64,000 nt of DNA from CAVWTN01 sp963757945 (GTDB lineage Bacteria > Vulcanimicrobiota > Vulcanimicrobiia > Vulcanimicrobiales > Vulcanimicrobiaceae): NCBI GenBank assembly GCA_963757945.1, contig CAVWTN010000001.1:806001-870000 (forward strand), read 5' to 3'. Position 1 is the first letter of the stretch, and each line of letters opens with the position of its first letter. The notes beneath the pieces are model-generated. The model had not been told where the DNA came from. It searched no databases and saw only the letters and a program-made list of their open reading frames with translations. Of the stretch, positions 15,909 to 24,748 are shown piece after piece. The position numbers and the translations under genes are program-made.

Positions 15909-18245
15909 ATGATGCGCCCTTTACGCGCCGTCGCATTGGCATGTTTTGTCGCCCTTGCCGCCTGTGGCGGCGGCGGTGGTTCCACCACACCGGTAGCCAA
16001 GGCGACGCCGACGCCGGCGCCGACGGGGACCCCGCTTCCTGTCGCCTCCGTCACGAGCGCCTTGCAGGGCGCCCAGACGTATTTCGCAACGCTTCCGCAC
16101 CAAAATCTCAATGCGGACCTGGCGGCGCTCGCCTCGCAGATGGTCGCATCGGGTGCATTCTCGACGGCCGTCGTTTCGGACGGCGGCATCACGGCGACGT
16201 TGCCGGACGGATCGACGGCCCTGGTGTTCGCCGATCACCCGGAGAGCCTCGGCTACGCCTCCGGCACACAAGCTTCGGCGCGGGTCGCGCCGAGCGTCGC
16301 GCCGAGCGTGGCCTCGCGCGTCCGTCCGGCGATCGGCGGGAGAGCCGCAACGCACCAGATCGCGTTCTTATACAACGATCTGGACAGGCTCACGTTCGAC
16401 CCTACGATTCAGAACGCGCTCGGAAATGCATTCACCGCCGGGCTCAACGCCTCGTCCGACTACGGCGTCAGCGTTCTTCCGATCACGCTCGACAACGTCG
16501 CCGCGCTCACCGGCATCGACCTGCTCGCATTCGCGACGCATGGCATGGTGACGGGCAATCAGACGCCGCCAACGTCTTCGCCATCTTCGGCCAGGCGATT
16601 CTCCGCTGCCGTCTCCCCGACGTATGTGATGGATTCCACAACGTGCATCACGGAAGCGACGAAAGCAGAGTACGCGGCGGACGATGCAGCCGGCCGGATC
16701 TTCTATTCGAAGTCGCTCTCCGACTCGGGGTCGTGCGCGGGGACATGGGCTTTCACGGCGGCCTTCGTTGCATATCACGCCCAGTTTAACCCGGGCGCGA
16801 TCGTTGACAACGAGTCGTGCTGGGGCCAGAGTCCGAGGATCAGCGCCGCCGTTACCTCAACGCTCGGAGCGGCAGGCGTGGGACGGTATCTCGGTTGGAC
16901 GAAAAGCGTCGCCAGCGTCGACGCGGATCAAACAGACACGTTCCTGTACGATCGGCTCATTGGGGAGGCGACATCCGGATCGACGGGTTTGAAGCGCTAT
17001 GCGACCCAGCAAACGCCGCCGCAGCGCCCGTTTCCCCTCGATGACGTGGAAACGGCACTCGCGAGTGAACTCCGCTCGGGACCGCTCGGGACCGGCGCGG
17101 GCGGTGGATCTCAAACGTACGCTCAATCGAACACGCCCTACGCGCAATCGCAGTTGGTCGTCACCGACCTCGGCGGGGAGACCGTCGCGAATCCGCCGGT
17201 CGAATACGCCTTTCCGTCCATCTCGACGATGGCGATGACGAGCGAGACGACCGCGGGCGGCACGCTCGCCATCTACGGACGATTCCCGTTGACGGCCGGA
17301 ACCGTCACGATCACCGATCTCAGCGGCACGTACACGCTCGAGCCGATATCGTGGACGAACTCGCGCGTCACGGTTTCGCTGCCGGCCTCCGGCAACGGCT
17401 CCAGCGGACTCGTGCAGGTCGTCGGCGCGGACGGGTTGACGAGCAATCAAGTACCCCTCACGCAGTGGAGCGGCTCCCTCAGTTACGTCGAGAACGATAC
17501 GTTTACGATTCTCGGCGGGTACCAGGGCCACGGCACCGCGAGTTACACGACCGCTTTCAATATAACATTCCGCTCCGACGTTCATCCGACGGTGCCGTCG
17601 ATCGACGCGTCCCCCGTCCCGCAAAACCTGTACTTTCCACAAGTCCAAGGAAACTCGACGGCCACGGTCACGGCGTTAAGCGGCCATTTCACGGGTTCGA
17701 CGCCTCCTCCGCCTGCGGCGAGCGCGACGTTCACGCTCAACGCGACGGACGCGATGTCGCCCGGACCGCTGCCGCCCGCGCAGGATACGTTTTTCTTCGG
17801 GGCGCAGAGCGGTCAACCGTCGCCGTGCAACAACGGAACCGCCGGCCCCGAAGGCGATGCCGGCAATGTGTTCTGCCCGGCCGTGCAGTTCAACCCGAAC
17901 GACGTCGCATCGTGTACCGGGACTCCGCCGGCGTCGAACCCCGAGGGCGTTTGCGGCGAGAACGTCCACGCTCCGTTCGACACGTTCTCGCCCTTCGGAG
18001 GCTTCGGCGTTTCGACCGGCGCTGCCGAGACGATCGATCCGGCAATCGTCTCGTTCACGATGGATCCGGCGACGTATGCAGTGACCGTCTCCTCGCCGCA
18101 GACCTCGTTCGTGCGGCTGTTCGGGGGCATTGCCGAGTGGAACGCGAATGCGCTTGTCTCCGGAACGATCGGCGCTCCGTTGACGCCGCCCAACGAGACG
18201 ACACCGGCTCTTCGTTCGCGCGCGACACCGGCAGCGCGACGATGA
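15909..18245 (+). CDS. Large lipoprotein with a caspase-like (clan CD) signature
   Basis: 778 residues. Lipoprotein signal with lipobox ALAAC (Cys at about residue 20) and a Gly-rich then Thr-Pro linker (TPTPAPTGTPLP), so membrane-anchored outside the cytoplasm. Residues about 150-350 look like a clan CD peptidase core: a hydrophobic strand ending in His-Gly (LLAFATHGM, H211-G212), then a second strand ending in Cys (AIVDNESCWG, C304). This is the His/Cys dyad layout of caspases, gingipains and CHAT domains. Residues about 425-510 resemble an IPT/TIG immunoglobulin-like domain (PSISTMAMTSETTAGGTLAI). The remainder is beta-rich with Cys pairs. Protease activity is an inference from the dyad. 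Confidence 0.75.
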   Translation: MMRPLRAVALACFVALAACGGGGGSTTPVAKATPTPAPTGTPLPVASVTSALQGAQTYFATLPHQNLNADLAALASQMVASGAFSTAVVSDGGITATLPDGSTALVFADHPESLGYASGTQASARVAPSVAPSVASRVRPAIGGRAATHQIAFLYNDLDRLTFDPTIQNALGNAFTAGLNASSDYGVSVLPITLDNVAALTGIDLLAFATHGMVTGNQTPPTSSPSSARRFSAAVSPTYVMDSTTCITEATKAEYAADDAAGRIFYSKSLSDSGSCAGTWAFTAAFVAYHAQFNPGAIVDNESCWGQSPRISAAVTSTLGAAGVGRYLGWTKSVASVDADQTDTFLYDRLIGEATSGSTGLKRYATQQTPPQRPFPLDDVETALASELRSGPLGTGAGGGSQTYAQSNTPYAQSQLVVTDLGGETVANPPVEYAFPSISTMAMTSETTAGGTLAIYGRFPLTAGTVTITDLSGTYTLEPISWTNSRVTVSLPASGNGSSGLVQVVGADGLTSNQVPLTQWSGSLSYVENDTFTILGGYQGHGTASYTTAFNITFRSDVHPTVPSIDASPVPQNLYFPQVQGNSTATVTALSGHFTGSTPPPPAASATFTLNATDAMSPGPLPPAQDTFFFGAQSGQPSPCNNGTAGPEGDAGNVFCPAVQFNPNDVASCTGTPPASNPEGVCGENVHAPFDTFSPFGGFGVSTGAAETIDPAIVSFTMDPATYAVTVSSPQTSFVRLFGGIAEWNANALVSGTIGAPLTPPNETTPALRSRATPAARR

Positions 18246-18412
18246 CTACCCCGAAGAAACGTCTTCATTAATCTTCGAAGCCTGCCCGCGGGACGGCGCC
18301 TTCCGTCGGCGAAGAGCGCCGCGTGGTTGATACGCTAACGTACTACGGCGGGCTCCGTCGGAACGTGCGGCGCTATGGTGCGCTCCGCCAATGCGTCGAG
18401 CCCGTCTCCTAG

Positions 18413-19627
18413 GTGCGCGATCTCGCGATCACCGGCGCCGGCCTGGTCACGCCGATCGGCGGCAACGTTGCCTCCTCATGGGAGGCCTTCTGCGCGGGGC
18501 GCCTCGGCGTCGTCCGCGCGCCGGCCTCGACCCGCTGGGACGGCTGGTGGGCCGAGATCCCCGACGCGTACCTCGCAGGGCGGCTCGATCCGGCGACGGC
18601 GAAGCGAACCGATCGCTTCGTGCAGTACGCGCTGCTCGCAGCGGGCGAAGCGCTCGGCGGCGCCGCGCTCACGCCCGACCCGGAGCGGACCGCCATCGTC
18701 CTCGGCTCGACGATGGGCGGCGTCCCGTCCATCACCGACGCGCGCGCTCTGCTCGACGGGGGTGGGCCGGCACGCGTCTCGCCGCGGCTGATCACGTGCG
18801 TGATCCCGAACATGGCGGCCGCGGCGCTCGCACTCCGCTGGGGCTTGCACGGCCCGCAGTTGACCATCTCGACGGCCTGCGCCTCGTCGCTCGACGCGAT
18901 CGGCCACGCCGCGCGGCTGATCGAGCGCGGCGACGCCGACGTCGCGCTCGCCGGCGGGACCGAGACGCCGCTCGCGTCGGTCGTCGCGTGGAGCCTGCAG
19001 CACGCCGGGGCGCTCGCGACGGCAAACGAGGCGCGACTCGCCTCGCGTCCTTTCGATCGCGCGCGAACCGGCTTCGTGATGGGCGACGGCTGCGGCGTGA
19101 TCGTGCTCGAACGCGGCGCGGCGGCGCGCCGGCGCGGCGCGCGCATCCTCGGGTACGTGCGCGGCTACGGCTCGCTTGCCGACGGCTATCACCTGAGTTC
19201 GCCCGATCCGACGGGCCGCTGGGAATCGCGCGCGATGCGCCTCGCGCTCGCTGAAGCCGAGCTCGGCGCTGATGCGATCGACGCCGTGTTCGCGCACGGG
19301 ACCTCGACGCGCGCCGGCGACGCAGCCGAGATCTGCGCGATCGACGCCGTCTACTCCGAGCGCCGCGCCCCGATCCCGGTGACCTCGCTCAAGGGGCACG
19401 TCGGACACTCGATGGCGGCGAGCGGCGTCACCGCGCTCGTCATCGCGCTCCGCGGGATGGCGGAACGGAGCCTCGTCGCAACGCTAGGAACGACGGAACT
19501 CGACCCGGCCGCCCGCTTCGATCTCGTCATCGGGGAGCCGCGCGCAATGGAACTGCACGCCGTACAAGTCAACGCATTCGGATTCGGCGGTCAGAACGCA
19601 TCGGCCGTCGTTGCCGACCAGCCGTAG
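18413..19627 (+). CDS. Beta-ketoacyl-ACP synthase II-like (FabF family)
   Basis: 404-residue condensing enzyme. Thiolase-fold active site: Cys156 in ISTACASSLDA, His in FAHGTSTRAGDAAE and His in SLKGHVGHSMAASG, i.e. the full Cys-His-His triad. It elongates acyl-ACP with malonyl-ACP in fatty acid or polyketide synthesis. GTG start. It stands alone, with no acyl carrier protein or reductase gene nearby, so it may be a second KAS used in a special pathway rather than the housekeeping FabF. Its substrate range is not evident. Confidence 0.9.
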   Translation: MRDLAITGAGLVTPIGGNVASSWEAFCAGRLGVVRAPASTRWDGWWAEIPDAYLAGRLDPATAKRTDRFVQYALLAAGEALGGAALTPDPERTAIVLGSTMGGVPSITDARALLDGGGPARVSPRLITCVIPNMAAAALALRWGLHGPQLTISTACASSLDAIGHAARLIERGDADVALAGGTETPLASVVAWSLQHAGALATANEARLASRPFDRARTGFVMGDGCGVIVLERGAAARRRGARILGYVRGYGSLADGYHLSSPDPTGRWESRAMRLALAEAELGADAIDAVFAHGTSTRAGDAAEICAIDAVYSERRAPIPVTSLKGHVGHSMAASGVTALVIALRGMAERSLVATLGTTELDPAARFDLVIGEPRAMELHAVQVNAFGFGGQNASAVVADQP

Positions 19628-19661
19628 ATCCTCGAGTCACTTCCGTCCAGTCCAACGAGCC

Positions 19662-20960
19662 TCAGGATGAACTGCGAACCAGCACGCGGGCGCGCAGAAC
19701 CTCGTTGGCCTTTTCGACCTCGAAACGATGGGGATCGAAGTCGCGCCGTCCGCGCCGCGACCAGGTTCGAAAGTGCTCGTAGTCCTCGTGCCTAGGATTG
19801 CGAAGGACGCGTAGGAAATCCGCGTAGCCGCCCACGCCGCCGACGTCCTCCGGCGGACAGGCGTTCGCGCCGTCGACACAGAGGGGGTACCTGACGTCCG
19901 CCTGCGCGTCGAGAATCGCTTCCACCCGCACGCGATGGCGCCAGCCGTCGCCGAAATCGTAGTCGTAGAAGAATTTCGAACCCTTGCGGAGACCGAAGTC
20001 CCCGATGCGGCGACCGTTCTCGTCGCGCATATCATTCGGAAATTCGCTATCGGGCACGCCGTATTCGATGCCGTCGATCTCGAAACGGTGGAGGTGATAG
20101 CTCTCCCAGCCCATGACCCGCTCCAAGCTCGCGCTCAAGGACGTGAGCGTCATCGTCTCGGGGACGAGCAATCGGCGCCACACTCGCGGCCTTACCCGTT
20201 CCAAGACGATCTCGAGTTGCAAGACGCGCTTCACCGCCTGCGTCTTCGTCGCCGCTCCCGTCCGGCGCGGAGCACGCGGCGGTCCGAACGTGCTCAACCA
20301 GCTTTGCAGAATCCAAGGCGTGACGTCCTTGAAGAACGCGCCTTCGGCCGGTTCTCGATGCTCCTTCTCACGGATCGCGAACAGCGATCGCAGCGCACGC
20401 AGCAGTGTGCTCATCTCAGCCGGCGGGAAGGAGAGGATGCCGTGGATCTCCGGCTCGCCTCGCGGCCCGGCGATGACGCGGGCGAAGAGCGTGCTCCCGG
20501 CAGTTGCGTAGTACGTCGCGGCCCGCTCGCGCACCGGCGTGACCTGTCCGCTCCAGAGGCTCTGCAACTCCAATCCCACGTCGCGGCGAACCGCGCGAAC
20601 CCGGTAGGGATGCAGATGACTTGCGCGCATTCGCGCTAGGTAGACTTGCTGTCCGCGGGAGAGTCGCAGCGGGCCGCCGTCCGCAAACACGTCGGCGACC
20701 GTGTGACCGTCCTCGGTGACGTGCCGGTCGAACAGGAACCAGGTGTGGAAATTGCTCCGGCAGGATTCGCTCTCCACCACCGAGGCGAGATCGCCGCGCC
20801 GCTCGAGGTCGCCGAAGATTTCCGCCTTCGCCGCGCGCATCGGCCCGGCACACTGCGGGCTGTGCGCGAACGCTAACATCGCGTCGGTCAGCGCGACGCT
20901 TTCTTCGCGCGTGAACTGTGACAGGGAAATGACCTTCTGCGCGCCGGGTTCGTCGGACAT
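19662..20960 (-). CDS. pRiA4b ORF-3-like protein
   Basis: 432 residues. The C-terminal third is a typical plasmid pRiA4b ORF-3-like domain: LQLEIVLERVRPRVWRRLLV, WESYHLHRFEIDGIEYG, FFYDYDFGDGWRHRV and CVDGANACPPEDVGG. This family of unknown activity is often near mobile elements. The N-terminal 230 residues are mostly helical with no recognised family (EESVALTDAMLAFAHS). Start: ATG preceded by AAGGT; a GTG six codons upstream is possible. Convergent with the FabF-like gene, 34 bases away. Confidence 0.8.
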   Translation of the reverse strand: MSDEPGAQKVISLSQFTREESVALTDAMLAFAHSPQCAGPMRAAKAEIFGDLERRGDLASVVESESCRSNFHTWFLFDRHVTEDGHTVADVFADGGPLRLSRGQQVYLARMRASHLHPYRVRAVRRDVGLELQSLWSGQVTPVRERAATYYATAGSTLFARVIAGPRGEPEIHGILSFPPAEMSTLLRALRSLFAIREKEHREPAEGAFFKDVTPWILQSWLSTFGPPRAPRRTGAATKTQAVKRVLQLEIVLERVRPRVWRRLLVPETMTLTSLSASLERVMGWESYHLHRFEIDGIEYGVPDSEFPNDMRDENGRRIGDFGLRKGSKFFYDYDFGDGWRHRVRVEAILDAQADVRYPLCVDGANACPPEDVGGVGGYADFLRVLRNPRHEDYEHFRTWSRRGRRDFDPHRFEVEKANEVLRARVLVRSSS

Positions 20961-20971
20961 CGCTCTAACCT

Positions 20972-21196
20972 TTACCACGTTCGTTCGGCTCGTCTCTCCT
21001 CGGACACCTTTGCCGGTATCGAATCGCCGTCAGCTATAGGGTGATCCCATCGATGGAAACGGTGTTGCCGACGACAGCGGAGATCGCCTGCACTGCAGGC
21101 GCGCTTCGTTACCTTGCACGGCTCTCCGGCGCGAAGGTTGATGCCGTCATCGTCGCGATTCAGCGAGGCGCCGCCGGGCGCGGTCAGTTGCCCCAT
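20972..21196 (-). other. Duplicated ribosome binding site and first codons of the ThiH-like gene
   Basis: The leader and first nine codons of the ThiH-like gene (AGGAGG, ATG, then MGQLTAPGG) are repeated here with few changes (21178-21225 compared with 22502-22549). After those codons the sequence is unrelated, and the frame encodes a basic, low-complexity 74-residue product that does not look like a functional protein. A different frame ends with AVVGNTVSIDGITL, which looks more protein-like, hinting at a decayed gene. Probably a partial duplication rather than a working gene. Confidence 0.5.
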
Positions 21197-21271
21197 TCGA
21201 ACCTCCTCGCGCGGCACGAGTTGCCGATGATGCGCAAACCGCGCGTGCGGCGCGCGGGCGCGCCAACTGAA

Positions 21272-21406
21272 TTAGCCTTGCAGTTGTTCGTGAACCCACG
21301 AGCGCCAGGTGTCGGGCAGTTCGGGGACGAGCAGCTCTGCTAGACGGCTGCGCTCGAATAGGTAGATCCGACACTCGAACAGCCGCACGCCGTCAATCGC
21401 GACCAC
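21272..21406 (-). CDS. Small ORF overlapping the 3' end of the ThiH-like gene
   Basis: A GTG-started 44-residue frame (VAIDGVRLFECRIYLFERS ... PDTWRSWVHEQLQG) overlaps the last 67 bases of the ThiH-like gene in another frame. Its composition is far more protein-like than the Ser/Arg-rich tail the ThiH frame gives over the same bases. Either it is a coupled small protein, or it is the true C-terminus of the ThiH-like protein reached through a frameshift. No family recognised. Confidence 0.35.
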   Translation of the reverse strand: MVAIDGVRLFECRIYLFERSRLAELLVPELPDTWRSWVHEQLQG

Positions 21407-22521
21407 CGGGGGGACGTCGCGCTCGCAGGCGCAAACTCGCCGAGCGTTCGTCCCTGGTTCGCGAGTTCCGCGAGGATCTGGCCCGGATTGCGATGGTCGG
21501 GAATCAGAAACTGGGACGACGCTTCGTCGTTCGCCGGCTCGCCGCCGCGGCGATACGGAGCCACGTCGCAACTGCCCGGACTGAAGATGCCGCACACGTC
21601 CATCGCTCGAGCCTGAAAGGCTTCGTCCTCGCGCGTCGTCAGCGCGAGCCGTTGGTCGGGACAAACCAGCGCGACGATCGCCAGCACGCGAAGGTACGTA
21701 TGGTCGTCGATGCCGGAGGCGTTGCGGAAGCCTCGCGCGGGCCGAAGCCGCGGCAGCGAGATGCCGGCGACGGCGCCGCGGCGTACGAGTCGCGCGACGT
21801 AGCGCAACAGGTGGGACAGCTCTTCCCCGAGGTCATGGTGCAGCCCGAGCAACACGCCGGTGTTGATGTGCCTGTAGCCAGCGTCGAGCCAGCGGTCGAA
21901 GCTCCGGATGCGCCGCTCGAAATCAGCCTTGGGCGACGCTCCGGCGTCGGCTCCCATGAATCGCGCGTAGGTCTCAGGGATGAAGGTCTCCTGAAACAAC
22001 GCCATCGTCACCGGGTCGCCGGGACTCACCCAGTCGCTCAGGATCGCGATCTCCGGTTCGACGAGACTTCCGATGTTGAAGTGAACGTGCTCGAATCCCA
22101 TCTCAAGCGCGGTGCGTAACGCCCAACCCACCAGGAACGCGTTCGCGAGCCTGGCGTGCGCATCCAAATACTCGCCGGTGAGGAAAATGACCGCCCGGAA
22201 GCCTTCATCGTAGAGGACGTGCAGTTGCTCTTCGATCGTCTTCTTGCCGGAGAAGCGTCGCACGAGCGCCGCATTGCTGCGGCGCATGCCGCACATCTTG
22301 CACAGGGAGTCGCAGTAGTTGTTCAGATAGAGCGGCGCCGAGACCGAGAGCTGCGGCGATCTGGCGGACGTAACGCGTCTGGCTGCCGCCACGAGTTCCT
22401 CGGTCGAAACGGCCGGCGCATTCAAGAGCGCGAGCGCCGCAGTTGCCAGATCAAGATCGGCGACGCCTTCAGCTAGGATCGTACGAACGTCGATGCCGCC
22501 TGGCGCGGTCAGTTGACCCAT
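21340..22521 (-). CDS. ThiH/HydG-like radical SAM enzyme
   Basis: 393 residues. Radical SAM cluster C70-x3-C74-x2-C77 in LNNYCDSLCKMCGMRRSN, followed by family landmarks of 2-iminoacetate synthase ThiH: IFLTGEYLDAHAR, FNIGSLVEPEIAIL, FQETFIPETYARFM, ISLPRLRPARGF, LALTTREDEAF and GSCDVAPYRRG. ThiH and HydG cleave tyrosine to p-cresol and dehydroglycine. HydG's C-terminal second cluster is absent. No thiamine or hydrogenase genes are adjacent, so the pathway is open. Start: ATG five bases after AAGGAGG; an upstream ATG lacks this site. The final 20 residues look like a wrong-frame tail. Confidence 0.82.
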   Translation of the reverse strand: MGQLTAPGGIDVRTILAEGVADLDLATAALALLNAPAVSTEELVAAARRVTSARSPQLSVSAPLYLNNYCDSLCKMCGMRRSNAALVRRFSGKKTIEEQLHVLYDEGFRAVIFLTGEYLDAHARLANAFLVGWALRTALEMGFEHVHFNIGSLVEPEIAILSDWVSPGDPVTMALFQETFIPETYARFMGADAGASPKADFERRIRSFDRWLDAGYRHINTGVLLGLHHDLGEELSHLLRYVARLVRRGAVAGISLPRLRPARGFRNASGIDDHTYLRVLAIVALVCPDQRLALTTREDEAFQARAMDVCGIFSPGSCDVAPYRRGGEPANDEASSQFLIPDHRNPGQILAELANQGRTLGEFAPASATSPRWSRLTACGCSSVGSTYSSAAV

Positions 22522-22608
22522 GCGAACCTCCTTACGCAGCACGAGTTTCCGAGGGCTCGCAAAGCGCCCCTGCTGCGACGAAAGGCTCCATCATGGGACG
22601 GGCAACGT

Positions 22609-22959
22609 CTAGCGTGAGGACGAGGTGATCGCGAGTTCGCGCTCGCTGATCTCCGGAGCAATCTGAATGATCTCGACGTTGCCGTTTGGGAAGCGTGCGA
22701 CAATCTCAAGTTCGCCACCCATTGCTTCGATATAGCGCCGCAGCGTGCTGACATAGACGTCTGTACGGCGCTCGACCTTTGAGACCTCAGATTGCGACAT
22801 GCCAAGGGTTTCTGCCAACGTCTCTTGCGTCATCTGGCGCGCACGCCGAATCTCGCCGAGCAGTGCCGCGCGCTTCGCGCGATTAGCCTCGACCCTTTCC
22901 AGCACGCCAGGCTTCGAGCGATTCGCTCGGATATCGTTCCACTTCTTTGTGTTTGGCAT
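22609..22959 (-). CDS. XRE-family antitoxin (HigA-like)
   Basis: 116 residues. Central Cro/C1-type helix-turn-helix (MTQETLAETLGMSQSEVSKVE, about residues 43-63, followed by RRTDVYVSTLRRYIEAMGG) and a C-terminal beta strand region (ELEIVARFPNG) as in HigA2-type antitoxins. The ATG overlaps the stop of the upstream toxin gene (TGATG), the toxin-first order typical of HigBA systems. It should neutralise the toxin and repress its own promoter. Confidence 0.88.
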   Translation of the reverse strand: MPNTKKWNDIRANRSKPGVLERVEANRAKRAALLGEIRRARQMTQETLAETLGMSQSEVSKVERRTDVYVSTLRRYIEAMGGELEIVARFPNGNVEIIQIAPEISERELAITSSSR

Positions 22960-23318
22960 CAGATCAGACCCTCGGACTTCAACTCTTCAAGATAGGTCGC
23001 GTAAAGACGATCGGCTTGCGGGACCATGCGCTCGTAGAAACGCTCGTCTCCGGTCTTGTCCCCGCCGATTAGGAGAATCGCCGAGCGACGCGGATCGAAG
23101 GCGAAGAATGTTCGCAACGGATCGCCCTTTGATTGGGTTCGCAGCTCTTTCATGTTGGAGAATGCGGATTGACGAACCGCATCGACATACGGACGACCCA
23201 GCGCCGGACCGATTTCAATCAGGCGATCGATGGACTCGTTGAGAGCTTCCTGATCGCTCGCATCGAGCAAAGCATACCACTCCTCGAATTCCGCCGTCCC
23301 TTCCACCTCCCAGGCCAT
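22959..23318 (-). CDS. RelE/HigB-type toxin (Gp49-like)
   Basis: 119 residues. Fold markers of the phage-derived Gp49/HigB toxin family: FEEWYALLDASDQEALNESI, LIEIGPALGRPYVDAV, a beta-sheet core (FSNMKELRTQ, PLRTFFAFDPRRSAILLIGG) and the C-terminal helix (ERMVPQADRLYATYLEEL). The conserved MKELR and FAFDPRR basic residues should contact ribosome-bound mRNA. First gene of a toxin-antitoxin pair, translationally coupled to the antitoxin. Integrase fragments nearby suggest arrival by transfer. Confidence 0.88.
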   Translation of the reverse strand: MAWEVEGTAEFEEWYALLDASDQEALNESIDRLIEIGPALGRPYVDAVRQSAFSNMKELRTQSKGDPLRTFFAFDPRRSAILLIGGDKTGDERFYERMVPQADRLYATYLEELKSEGLI

Positions 23319-23348
23319 ACGCCATTATGACATTCGAAGACTATTCCG

Positions 23349-23549
23349 TCAAGTGACTATTTGCGCAATATTGCTCTGCCGCAGGTGGAGCGCGTCCTTC
23401 TTCTTCACGGCGGTCCCGCGGCTGCGCGCGTAGCGCCGCAGCATCTCTCGGACGAGCGGGTGCTCCGTGGGCGTCTCGAGCCCGGCGGTAGCATGGTGGA
23501 GCGCGATCGCGGCCAGCCGCCGGCGCAGCAGGGCGTGAATCGATAGCAA
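23349..23549 (-). pseudogene. Tyrosine integrase fragment (core-binding domain)
   Basis: The 66-residue frame contains LRRRLAAIALHHATAGLETP, TEHPLVREMLRRYARSRGTA and KKKDALHL. This is the pattern that closes the SAM-like core-binding domain of phage-type tyrosine recombinases. The catalytic domain does not follow, so it is a remnant. A separate N-terminal-like fragment lies at about 24980-25183 on the same strand. Confidence 0.6.
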
Positions 23550-23618
23550 TCGCGCATCCAGCCGAATCAGGGCGCGTCACGCAAACAGCGTTCGAGTCGA
23601 TGGCGAGAGCTACATAGC

Positions 23619-23651
23619 GAAGGGGCCAGGCGCTGCCGCCTGGCCCCCTTC
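23619..23651. terminator. Strong GC hairpin downstream of the CAP lipoprotein gene
   Basis: GAAGGGGCCAGGCG, a 4-base CTGC loop and CGCCTGGCCCCCTTC pair almost perfectly (one bulged C). It lies 22 bases after the stop of the minus-strand lipoprotein gene and could end that transcript. No T-run follows on either strand, so intrinsic termination is not certain. Confidence 0.5.
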
Positions 23652-23673
23652 GCGTTCGATGATGTGCGTCGCG

Positions 23674-24693
23674 TTACCGGACGAGCGGCGCCAGTCGCCT
23701 TACGGTCGATGCAGTGCGCGCCGAGGATCCCTGTTGCGTGATGATCCCGGAATATGCGTAGAGACCAGGAAAACCAGAGCCCGCTACGGCCGCCGAAGCG
23801 CTTTCCCCAATGCCGACCCAAACGGCTGAGTCTTGCGAGAGGTAGATGTAGTGACCCGTGATGGATGCAAACACGCAGGAGCGCCAATCACCATTTGGGC
23901 AGTTTGCCTTTTCCGCGAAGAAGGCTGATTCGGCTTGATTCCATTGGCCGGGACCGACATTGCCGTCAGCAACTCCGCCGCCGGCCCCAAAGGAACCAGG
24001 CTGCGCAGCCGCTTGACCCATGAAAACCAGCTCGGTAGCATCCGTGTAGGGATAGGTATTGGCGGCTACCGCAGCGGCTTCAGCTCGTGCCGCCTCTTGA
24101 TCGTATTCGTCGATCACGACCGGCCCAGTTGCGGGATACGAAACGGCGGCGCGGTCGATGTTGAGCTGCTTGAGCCACGCCGACTCGTCGCTCGAGAGTT
24201 GCGAGATATTCACGCTCCCGAGCGCGAGCGTCGCGCCATTCACGGTGATGCTGCGATGCAGGATCGTGTAGGTCTGATTCGTTGTGGGCGCAGCGTCGAG
24301 CGCGATCGTGAGGAAGTACGTTCCGTTCGCGACAGCGCCGAATGAGAACGTCCCATCGGTTGCGGTGGTCGTAGTAACGGTCGGTGCTGCAGGCGAACCG
24401 CAGCCAGCCCATCCCTGGCAGGCTCCCGAGGGCAGAGCACCAAGCGTCACCGTCGCGCCGGCGATCGCCGTCTTGGCGACGTAGTCGGTCAGCGTGCCGG
24501 TCACGGCGTGCTTTGCGGGCGCCGCGGTCGGCGATGGCGTTGGGGTCGGCGTCGCGGGAGCGAGCGTCGGCGTGGCCGTTGGGCCGCCCGTTGGGATCGA
24601 CGAGGATCCGCCTCCGCCGCCACCGCAGGCAGCGAGCGCGAGCGTTGCGACGGCGATAGCGAGAGCGCGGCGTACGAATTGTGGTGACGGCAT
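23674..24693 (-). CDS. CAP/SCP-domain lipoprotein with carboxypeptidase-regulatory-like domain
   Basis: 339 residues. Lipobox LALAAC near residue 24, then a Gly/Ser and Thr-Pro linker (TPTPTPSPTAAP). Residues about 62-150 form a carboxypeptidase regulatory-like beta sandwich (VTGTLTDYVAKTAIAGATV ... DGTFSFGAVANGTYFL). Residues about 165-330 match a bacterial CAP domain (SAWLKQLNIDRAAVSYP ... GHYIYLSQDSAVWVGIG). CAP proteins are secreted and of unclear biochemical role, often binding lipids or cell-wall components. Start: ATG with GGAGAA at suitable spacing; a longer frame exists upstream but crosses a structured leader. Surface-anchored outside the cell. Confidence 0.75.
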   Translation of the reverse strand: MPSPQFVRRALAIAVATLALAACGGGGGGSSSIPTGGPTATPTLAPATPTPTPSPTAAPAKHAVTGTLTDYVAKTAIAGATVTLGALPSGACQGWAGCGSPAAPTVTTTTATDGTFSFGAVANGTYFLTIALDAAPTTNQTYTILHRSITVNGATLALGSVNISQLSSDESAWLKQLNIDRAAVSYPATGPVVIDEYDQEAARAEAAAVAANTYPYTDATELVFMGQAAAQPGSFGAGGGVADGNVGPGQWNQAESAFFAEKANCPNGDWRSCVFASITGHYIYLSQDSAVWVGIGESASAAVAGSGFPGLYAYSGIITQQGSSARTASTVRRLAPLVR

Positions 24694-24699
24694 TTTAGA

Positions 24700-24748
24700 A
24701 GGTTCTCCGTGAGACCCGCGTTTGCGCGGCTTGTAAGCACTTAGGGTC
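24700..24748 (-). promoter_or_regulatory. Structured leader (three-way junction-like) before the CAP lipoprotein
   Basis: In transcript sense, GACCC (24748-24744) pairs with GGGTC (24717-24713). Between them sit two short hairpins, TAAG-TG-CTTA and GCG-CAAA-CGC, joined by CAAGCC: a three-helix junction. The GGAGAA ribosome site begins four bases after the closing stem. The layout recalls small riboswitches, but no known class was matched by eye. Confidence 0.4.
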
